Assembly (NCBI GenBank): GCA_022865525.1
Contig: JALHSV010000087.1
Coordinates: 1-17,480, forward strand
Source: Thermodesulfovibrionales bacterium
Lineage (GTDB): Bacteria; Nitrospirota; Thermodesulfovibrionia; Thermodesulfovibrionales; SM23-35
Direction: 5' to 3'
DNA: 17,480 nt
Part shown: positions 1-7,300 of the stretch, in pieces
Position numbering within the stretch: the stretch's first letter is position 1
How the letters are laid out: every line of letters starts with the position of its first letter
The notes under the pieces: model-generated
Seen by the model: only the letters and a program-made list of their open reading frames with translations
Databases searched by the model: none
What the model was told of the DNA's origin: nothing
Translations under genes and position numbers: made by a program

Positions 1-387
1 CTGGCCGATGATGTAGTCGTCCAGGTAGGCTTTGATCTTTTCCGGTTGAAACTTTTCCAGAGCCGAGGCGGGGGCGACAACCTTTTGTTCATGCTGGTCC
101 ATGACGATCTGCAGTAAAGGATCTTCTTCTATTTTCTGCTTTGCTGATGCAGGCTCAGGAGAGGGCTTTGCAGGTGGATTTTCCGTCTTTTGTGTCCCCT
201 TTGCCGCTTCTTCTTTTACCCCCACATGCGGACTTATTTTTAGCAATTTGCCGCTGATCGGACAGGCCTGGACCGTCCCCAACTGGATCTCCGTGAGCGC
301 GTGCAGCTGCCGGCAATGCGGGCAATCGGGGATAAAAAGTCCCTTGCTGTTCCTTTCGGCGATCACCACCTGCGGTTCATTGCCCAT
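1..387 (-). CDS. ClpX-like AAA+ ATPase, N-terminal part (cut by window edge)
   Basis: Only the first 129 codons lie in the window; the frame stays open through position 1. The visible end, LDDYIIGQ (residues 122-129), matches the start of the AAA+ module of ClpX/HslU unfoldases, which feed substrates to a partner protease. Before it come a Cys pair (CPHC, C22 and C25), a third Cys (C42, in ACPISG) and a Pro/Lys/Glu-rich linker at about residues 58-90. The expected fourth zinc ligand position is Ser, so this is not a normal ClpX C4 zinc-binding domain. The ATG at 387 is chosen because GGAGAG lies 6-7 bases upstream. A good extended -10 (TGTTATAAT) lies 24 bases before the start. The walker motifs are outside the window, so ClpX-like is a family estimate. 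Confidence 0.72.
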   Translation of the reverse strand, partial: MGNEPQVVIAERNSKGLFIPDCPHCRQLHALTEIQLGTVQACPISGKLLKISPHVGVKEEAAKGTQKTENPPAKPSPEPASAKQKIEEDPLLQIVMDQHEQKVVAPASALEKFQPEKIKAYLDDYIIGQ

Positions 388-410
388 ATTCTCTCCAGAT
401 ATGAAAATCG

Positions 411-419
411 ATTATAACA
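411..419 (-). promoter_or_regulatory. Extended -10 promoter element of the ClpX-like gene
   Basis: On the minus strand the sequence reads TGTTATAAT, a perfect TATAAT with the TG extension. No good -35 is seen 17 bases upstream (AAACAT), which is tolerated in extended -10 promoters. The predicted transcript start is near 404, giving a short leader that holds GGAGAG before the ATG at 387. Confidence 0.55.
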
Positions 420-586
420 CAGTAAAATAAAATATGTTTTGTTGAAAATTTAAGAAATCGAAAACGATAAAAAGATGATTTGAAATTAAATTTTCTTTTA
501 TAAGTTTTCCCAAAGTGTCGTTCAATCAACGAATATCAAATATTTAGGTCTTGCCCCGAGCTCTTCTTTTCCTGCTAAGAATTCCC

Positions 587-615
587 TTGACATAATTGAT
601 TTTCAATTCAATAAT
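587..615 (+). promoter_or_regulatory. Sigma70-type promoter of the DUF4145-GNAT gene, with inverted repeat in the spacer
   Basis: TTGACA (587-592) is followed after exactly 17 bases by AATAAT (610-615), a near-consensus housekeeping promoter. Inside the spacer, 594-608 is a perfect inverted repeat, AATTGA-TTT-TCAATT, placed where a repressor would block polymerase. The predicted start is near 622, about 39 bases before the ATG at 661. The operator role is inference, since AT-rich DNA gives such repeats by chance fairly often. Confidence 0.65.
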
Positions 616-660
616 TAAGTTATGCATTGAAAAAACTAAATCGGAGATAAATAAACCTAT

Positions 661-1737
661 ATGAGAGAATGTAAAATTGATGATATGCTTATAAGTAAAT
701 TACGTGAATTTAGGTCTGCAACACCTCAAGCCGTGGCAACAGATCTTATGAAATTCAATCAGATTTCCGAAATAGATTTCGAGATGGCTATCGTACGAGC
801 CAGAAAAGCTGTTGATCTCATGCTTCGCAGTGTATCTCAACAATTGGGTATAGTTCCCGGAACAAAACCGATTGACCAACTCTTGGTTGAATTGACACGG
901 GCCAAGGGACTACCACCCGTTGTAGAAAGACATTGTCGAGTAGTTAAAGACTTCGGGAATCTTGCGGCACATGGCTCTGACACAGAATCGGCCATTCAAG
1001 CAGATTCAATATTGACTATCTCCGAAGCCTTCATGTGTGCAGAATCTACTATGATTATTGCCAGATGGTACTGTAATCAGATCGCACCTCAGTTGCCTGA
1101 TGATGTTCCATTCCGAGTTTTAACCGGAAAACAAGTATCGCCCGCAATGATTGACCAGGCATTAGCAATAGATGCGATGGTTTATCCTGAACAACTCCGT
1201 GGTATCCAGAGTATATGTTATTCATGGTTGGATCGGAACCCAGAGATCTACACGTTATTAATTGATCCTAGTGTGGAGAAAGTTATCGGGTACATAAATG
1301 CAATGCCATTAGAACCGGAGTATTACAAAATAGTAGAAAGCGGCAAACGTTTAGATGTTGACTTTCCAGCTAAAGCAATCAGACTTTATGACCTGCCAGA
1401 TTTTTACTTTCTATATTTCTGTTCAATTGCAATCGACCCTTCATATCACTCAACTACTGCTTTCAAGGCTCTATATAATGCTTTTATTGATAAACTTCTG
1501 GATTTGGCCCAAAGAGAGTTTTACATAACCGAGATTCTTGCTGACGCCGTAACTGAAGAAGGGAATCGGTTATGTCAATATGCAGGGATGCGAAGTTTGG
1601 GTGAAACAAGTCACAACTCGCAGATATTCAAGGCAACACTTCTTCCTCCATCTCTTAGAGTAACGTCTTTAAAGGCAAAGAAGTTGACCATATTCTATCA
1701 GAAAAAGTATGAAGAATTCAGAGATTTACTGAAATAA
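661..1737 (+). CDS. HEPN-superfamily DUF4145-like domain fused to a GNAT-like acetyltransferase domain
   Basis: This 358-aa protein has two parts. Residues about 35-145 are helical with RARKAVDLML (46-55) and VKDFGNLAAHG (95-105), the pattern of DUF4145-type HEPN domains. The spacing R93 to H104 is longer than the RNase Rx4-6H motif, so this copy may bind rather than cut RNA. Residues about 160-330 follow the GNAT order: N-terminal helices, VIGYINAMPL (208-217), FLYFCSIAID (250-259), a helix, and a late strand before EEGNRLCQYAGM (299-310). The acetyl-CoA loop, usually Q/RxxGxG/A, is replaced by PSYHSTTAF, so catalysis is doubtful. There are no membrane segments. The ATG at 661 has GGAG about 14 bases upstream, which is rather far. 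The gene has its own promoter and lies 170 bases before the next gene on the same strand. A regulatory or defence role is inference. Confidence 0.6.
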   Translation: MRECKIDDMLISKLREFRSATPQAVATDLMKFNQISEIDFEMAIVRARKAVDLMLRSVSQQLGIVPGTKPIDQLLVELTRAKGLPPVVERHCRVVKDFGNLAAHGSDTESAIQADSILTISEAFMCAESTMIIARWYCNQIAPQLPDDVPFRVLTGKQVSPAMIDQALAIDAMVYPEQLRGIQSICYSWLDRNPEIYTLLIDPSVEKVIGYINAMPLEPEYYKIVESGKRLDVDFPAKAIRLYDLPDFYFLYFCSIAIDPSYHSTTAFKALYNAFIDKLLDLAQREFYITEILADAVTEEGNRLCQYAGMRSLGETSHNSQIFKATLLPPSLRVTSLKAKKLTIFYQKKYEEFRDLLK

Positions 1738-1855
1738 ATCAAATCAAAAAAACAAATCACGGAATAGCAAAACGAAGGAAGCCTTGCGCACAACATATAG
1801 TCATGCCTGATCCCGTGTTCTTTAAATTCAATCCGCACGAATATGAATCCATTCT

Positions 1856-1884
1856 TTGACAGGAATTATCCTGGATGCAATAAT
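1856..1884 (+). promoter_or_regulatory. Sigma70-type promoter of the DHH/transmembrane gene, with overlapping inverted repeat
   Basis: TTGACA (1856-1861), a 17-base spacer and AATAAT (1879-1884) repeat exactly the hexamers and spacing seen before the upstream gene. CAGGA-ATTA-TCCTG (1860-1873) is an inverted repeat that overlaps the -35 edge and spacer and could be an operator. The predicted start near 1891 lies downstream of the TTG at 1887, which argues that translation begins at 1908 instead. Confidence 0.65.
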
Positions 1885-1907
1885 GTTTGTGCGAGAAGGA
1901 GATGTCA

Positions 1908-4265
1908 ATGCAGGAAGATTTTTTAAAGCAGGTAAAATTCAAATTTGTTGCCATGGGCACTAGCGCACCCGATCCCATTCCCCAAAACGAAATCTGGCTG
2001 GATGTAGGGAACCGATTGGACATGGGGGTATTGGATCATCACGCGGGAGATTCTGATGCGCCAAGTTCAGCTCACCAGGTGCTTTCTCATATTCAGGATT
2101 TAATCGTCCCGCATTTCAACCCCGGCAGCATACTGAGCATCGTGCTTCACAAGGATCCCGACCTGGACGCCATATGCTCTGCCTGGCTCGTAAAAAAACA
2201 CCTGCTCGATTCCGTCGATATCCAAAACAAAATCCCCATTGAAGAGATCGTACAAGCGGTCAGTGAGAACGACCAGGGGCTTGTACGTACCAGCGAACCA
2301 CTTAATTGCTGGCCCATCATTATGCGCACATTAATAAGCAAGGCACATGAACGCTTTTCTGATGATGCAGTCATTACCGAAGTGTTCCCTTTGCTGGAGC
2401 GCACTTTTGAAATCCTTCGTAATGGGGGATCGCTGGTTAATGCTGCGAAGCGGATATTGACTCCCGAATTAAGGATTCTCCTTTCCTTTGAACAACGGGA
2501 TTACCAGCTTGATTTTTCAAGGGGTTTTCCCTTTCAAATCCGACTCCCACTTCAATCATCTTATTCAAGCATTAATAAATCCGCAACAAAAATGGTTACG
2601 GAAGAACGCCGTGTTTTGGTTGATGCCCTTTTTCTGTCCAATCCCACCAGCGCACTTTTCAAGGAAATCGCTAGGGGCGATCTGGAAAACAGCCCTCTCA
2701 AACAGGGATTCCCCTTCCTGGTTGTCGCCGAGGATGTCCGTTTGCAGGATGGTCAACTGTTTCAGCGCTTTATCATCAGCGTCGATCCTTTGACCGGGCT
2801 GCACCTGAAAAATTTGGGTGAACTTCTCGAGGCCAGAGAGCAGGCAAAGGAAAATGAATTAAAAAAACCATTGTTGCCGGGCCGGGAACGAGTGAAACCC
2901 GGTGAGGGGCGGTTCGGCGGTACAATTCTAAACCCTTGGTACGATGGAAGGGGTTTTCATTACACCATTGTAGATTCGCCATCAATTCAAATAGACGGAG
3001 GCAAGTACTTTTCCCAATTAAATAAAAACGAAGTACTGGATACGATTTGGGCGTATGCTGATCCTTCTTTGTTTGTCGGGGTTCAATCCGCCGAACAGAT
3101 TTCATTTTGTCCGGGGAACACTGTATTTTCAGGGCGTGATCAGGAAAGTGATTTTCTACGTTTGGAGGCGATCATTGCTCAAACCGATCACTGCTGTCGC
3201 TGGGGCACAGACATGAAACTACTGTCTGAAAGCTTCAATGGCTCAGCATTTTCATGTGCCTCGACAGGCGAGTTTGGAAAATTGTTTAATGATTTATTTG
3301 TCAAGGTAAACCGAGTGGTTTTGCCCGAAAAGGGAAACGAGTCACTGGGCAAGATCATACAATCCTTTGCAATTCAACAGGACGTTAAACCTGCCCTGCC
3401 AAAATCGGTAGGTAATTCAAATAAAGAGGTCACTACTCTTAATCGGTTTTTTATCATCACGATCCCTGACAAAATGTTTTCTTTGGATCGGGAATTCGAT
3501 ACGCTGCTACTTCCCCTTTATCGTTTGGTCCAAAAAAAGGAATCTCGTTTTTCAACCGCGCAAGAACTAAGTGGATGTGCCCGAGTGAAAAAAATATTTT
3601 CTCCGGACCGACGGGCCGCCTTTTTGATTTTCCCCAAGGGTGCTGTTCTGCTTAAAGCCGCGGATTTTCAGGAGGCAAAAACTTTCACCAGGTCTTGCGA
3701 ACTTTTGCTCTCTTTGGTCATGACTGTTCGAACGGGGCTGGATAAAATTTCAAACGAGATCCTGACCCACCTGCACATCAGCAATCCCGGCAAATTGCGA
3801 AAAGTTTTGCATCAGGACAGGGAAAGACTCTTCTGGTTTCAACATTCAGCAATGTTCACTTACGCTTGCGAAGATCCTTTCATTCAGCAGGTTTATGAAG
3901 CGATCCAGGCTCACTGGGAGATTCCAAAGAAATTTGAACAGGAAGCGCAACGAGTCAACACTTTAGCGCAATCATTCCGTGAAGCTAGTGATGCCTTATC
4001 AGCAAAGTTGAGTTTCATTGCGACTACAGCCATTGCCCCGCTTTTGCTCACCCTGGCCTTTTTCAGCGGCACTTTTATGGACACCGCTTTTCACTCCAAG
4101 TATCGCACATTTTTCCCCTCCAAGTTTATTCTCTGGCTGGCCAAGATCCTGCACATCAGCCCTGGCTGGGCTGCATTCATCGCAGTATTCGGTGCTTTCG
4201 CATTTTTATTTGCTTCAATATGGACCACTATTACTCGCCTGGGAAAAGGTCGGAAGTCCAAATGA
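1908..4265 (+). CDS. DHH-type phosphoesterase-like protein with C-terminal transmembrane helices
   Basis: A 785-aa protein. The N-terminus carries acidic/His motifs of DHH-family phosphoesterases, which hydrolyse short oligonucleotides, cyclic dinucleotides or nucleotide conjugates with metal ions: LDVG (31-34), LDHHAGD (42-48), LHKDPDLDAICSAWL (80-94) and SENDQG (119-124). The DHH triad precedes the DxD motif, the reverse of the usual order. The middle region is unassigned but has a striking NPWYDGRGFHYTIVDSP (342-358). The C-terminus has a helical stretch and two membrane helices (about 702-721 and 750-773). The arrangement, with Pro in the first helix and SGTFMD where CorA has GMN, is loosely CorA-like. 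Start at ATG 1908 because AGAAGGAG (1894-1901) ends six bases before it and the promoter would not transcribe the in-frame TTG at 1887. It faces the STAND gene tail to tail. A role in clearing or responding to a nucleotide signal at the membrane is inference. Confidence 0.6.
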   Translation: MQEDFLKQVKFKFVAMGTSAPDPIPQNEIWLDVGNRLDMGVLDHHAGDSDAPSSAHQVLSHIQDLIVPHFNPGSILSIVLHKDPDLDAICSAWLVKKHLLDSVDIQNKIPIEEIVQAVSENDQGLVRTSEPLNCWPIIMRTLISKAHERFSDDAVITEVFPLLERTFEILRNGGSLVNAAKRILTPELRILLSFEQRDYQLDFSRGFPFQIRLPLQSSYSSINKSATKMVTEERRVLVDALFLSNPTSALFKEIARGDLENSPLKQGFPFLVVAEDVRLQDGQLFQRFIISVDPLTGLHLKNLGELLEAREQAKENELKKPLLPGRERVKPGEGRFGGTILNPWYDGRGFHYTIVDSPSIQIDGGKYFSQLNKNEVLDTIWAYADPSLFVGVQSAEQISFCPGNTVFSGRDQESDFLRLEAIIAQTDHCCRWGTDMKLLSESFNGSAFSCASTGEFGKLFNDLFVKVNRVVLPEKGNESLGKIIQSFAIQQDVKPALPKSVGNSNKEVTTLNRFFIITIPDKMFSLDREFDTLLLPLYRLVQKKESRFSTAQELSGCARVKKIFSPDRRAAFLIFPKGAVLLKAADFQEAKTFTRSCELLLSLVMTVRTGLDKISNEILTHLHISNPGKLRKVLHQDRERLFWFQHSAMFTYACEDPFIQQVYEAIQAHWEIPKKFEQEAQRVNTLAQSFREASDALSAKLSFIATTAIAPLLLTLAFFSGTFMDTAFHSKYRTFFPSKFILWLAKILHISPGWAAFIAVFGAFAFLFASIWTTITRLGKGRKSK

Positions 4266-4277
4266 GAAATCAAACCA

Positions 4278-4310
4278 TTAACTTTCCCGGGCTCACGTTA
4301 AGAAAGTTAA
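4278..4310. terminator. Candidate bidirectional terminator between converging genes
   Basis: TTAACTTTC (4278-4286) and GAAAGTTAA (4302-4310) form a perfect 9-bp stem with a 15-base loop. It sits in the 58-base gap between the stop codons of the DHH-like gene (plus) and the STAND gene (minus), the expected place for a shared terminator. The stem is AT-rich, the loop long and the U-tract poor on both sides, so efficiency is uncertain. Confidence 0.4.
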
Positions 4311-4323
4311 AACAATAATTCTT

Positions 4324-7300
4324 CTAATTTCCCAAAAGAGAAGACAATTTTCGATCGAACTCCTCTTCTGTCATTTTGCCTTTCTTTACTCGGGCAGACA
4401 TTCCGGTGATCTTGTCCTGCAGATCTTCATCCGCAATAGTCTCAATCCATTCTTCCAAATTAGCCAGGGTGCACTTCTTTTTACTTTCTTTAAGCAAAAA
4501 ATCGAGGCCGAGTTGAGGACATTGACGGATTACAGATTGAGCCACATCAAATTGCTGGGAAGCATAGAGAGCCTGCAGATAAGCATACACTCCATGATAG
4601 GAAGTTTCACTATGAAAAGGGATGTAATTAAAGCTGTGACAAAACTGAGACAGTGGGATAACGTCCATTTTAAGAAGAACTTCTCGCCAATCGGAAATGA
4701 CTCTCTGCCAAACCGGAGCGGTCAAGCTTACCGAATTCATTGTATTAATAATGAGTGAAGACAGTCCGATTTTTACCAAGGTCGTAGTGATGTCGCTCAA
4801 GGTATTGGATTTATACTTATCATCCTTGACCCCATCTACGATGGACAGGGAGCGGGTGAACAACGTCATTCGATCGGGCATATCTCCTGCTTGGACTATA
4901 GCTTTAGTAATTGCAACCAATGTCTTGGACTTATGCTCATCATCCTTGAGCCTCTCTGTCAAGGACAGAGAATAATTGAACAATGTTGCACGATCAGAAA
5001 TATCTCCCGCTTTGGCGATAGCATTGGTGATGGCAATTAATGTATTTGACTTGTACTCATCATCCTTGAGCCTTTCTGCTAAAGACAGTGAAAGGGTAAG
5101 CAAGACCGCTCGATCGGACATTCCTCCCGCCTGGACTACAGCCTTAGTGATATCATTTAATGCCCAGGACTTGGACTTATCATCCGTAATCTTATCCACC
5201 AAAGAAAGGGTCTTGGTGAATATCGTTCGAGCTTGTTCTACATCCCCCACGCGTGCCATAACTTGACCAATATCAATCAAGACAGCGTAGTTGTACTTTC
5301 CTTTTTCGATTCCTTCCGACATGGAAAGAGACTGGGTTAACACCATTTGGGCTCGTTCTAAATCTCTCGTTTGCGTAAGGGCACCGGCAATGCGAATCAA
5401 AGCAATGAATTTGTATGTGCTATTTATGAATCCCTCAGCTATGGAAAGGGCCTGAGTGATAAAAGTCGTACGATCAGGCATATTCTCTACCTGGACCAGT
5501 GCCTTAATGACAGCAGCCAAAGCGTTGGACTTGTACTCATCATTTTTGAATTTTTCCACCAAGGATAAGAAGTGAGCAAACAAAGCCTCGTAATTGGGCA
5601 TATTCTCCAAATGAACTAGGAGCGCAGTGATGGAGGCCAAGGCGTTAGACTTAGGGTATTCATCCGTAATCCCTTCCACCAACGAAAGGGTCCGGATAAA
5701 TATTGATCGAGCTCGTTCCGCATCTCCCGTTTTTGTCAAAGCCTCAACTATGGTAGCCAAGGCTTGATATTTATATTTTACATCCTCGGTTGCCTCCACT
5801 AAATTCAATGATTGAGCGAATAATGCCTCGCAATCGGGGATATTCACCGAATGGACCAGGGCTGTGGTGATGGCGACCAAGGTGTTGTACCTGCACTCAT
5901 CATTATTGCTTTCCGCTACTTCAAAAAGGGCTCGGGAAAAATTGACATCGATACCTAACAGTTCTAACTTTTGGGCTTTGGCGATACCAGACAAGACATG
6001 GGACTTAAATAAACCATTAAAAGTCTCTACTAAGTACAAAGCATGAGAAAATACTACTTGAGCTCGTTGCATATCTCCCGCCTGGGTCATGGCCGTGCCA
6101 ATAACAGCAAGGGTTTTAGATTTGGAATATTCTTCCGAATTACTCCAATTTAATATGGAATTTGCATAGTCTTTTAAGGCATTGGCATCCTGTATATCTT
6201 GCACCCGAACCAGATCCGAGGGAATAGATGTTAGGTTTTCGGACTTATAATATTGCTTTTCAATCCTCTCTAACAAGTGCAGGAAGTGGGTGAATAGAGC
6301 AGCACGATCAAGCGTATTCCTCAAATGGACCAGAGCAGTGGTGATGGCGGCCAAGGCCTTGGACTTACGCTCATCATCAATAATTCCTTCCACCATGGAC
6401 AGGGTTTGGCTGAACAAATCCGCACGTTCGGACATATCCCTCGATTGAATTAGTGCCGTGATTATCGAAACCAAAGCATTGGACTTGTGCTCATCATCAA
6501 TAATTCCTTCCACCATGGACAGGGTTTGGCTGAACAAGTCCGCACGATTGGGCATATCACTCGCGTGGATTAATGCTGAGGTGATAGTAGCCAAGGCATT
6601 GGACTTGTACTCATCATCCGTAGTCCCCTCAACTAAAGACAGGGACTGAATGAATACCGTTCGCGCATATTCTACATCCCCTGCGCGCGCAAGGACTATA
6701 CCGATTGCAATCAAGGCATTCGACTTATACTTATAATATTTGATCCCATCTGACACAGAAAGAGACTGAGTGAATACCATTCGAGCTCGCGTAACATCCC
6801 CTGCCTGAGCCAGGGCTTGGGCGATAGCAATCAAAACACTGGACTTGGACTCATCATCCGTAATCCCCCCTGCCAAAGACAGTGACTGCGTGAATACCGT
6901 TCGAGCATGTTCTATATCCCCCACGAGCACTTGGGCTGTACCGACGGCAAGCAAGGCATTGGATTTATATTTATTATCCTTGATCTCATCCACTAAAGAA
7001 AGGATCTGGGTAAACAAAACTTTGCGGTCAGGCAAATTCCCCGCCTGGGCTATAGCCGTGGTGAGGGCGGTCAAGGCATTGGATTTATACTCATCATACC
7101 TGATCTTTTTTACCAAGGAAAGAGACTGGGTGAACCCCTTTTGAGCGTCCTCCACATTTTCCATTTGCGCCAGTGTTTCGGCGAGAGTATTTAAGACACT
7201 AGACCACCTTTTATCCTCCTTAATCTCTTCTGACACATGAAGTGATTGAGTTTTCCAAGATCGAATTCTTTTCCGAGCTAGGTTCTCAATCAAAGCAGTC

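Noticed and set aside
101..430. Plus-strand frame of 109 codons
   Set aside because: Antisense to the ClpX-like gene, which has a ribosome site, a promoter and recognisable residues.
549..560. 12-base word TCTTGCCCCGAG also present near 12738-12749, possible att repeat
   Set aside because: Several shared 12-mers are expected by chance in 17 kb; no recombinase or tRNA supports it.
1887..1907. TTG start for the DHH-like protein
   Set aside because: AGAAGGAG lies inside this segment and points to ATG 1908; the predicted transcript start is near 1891.
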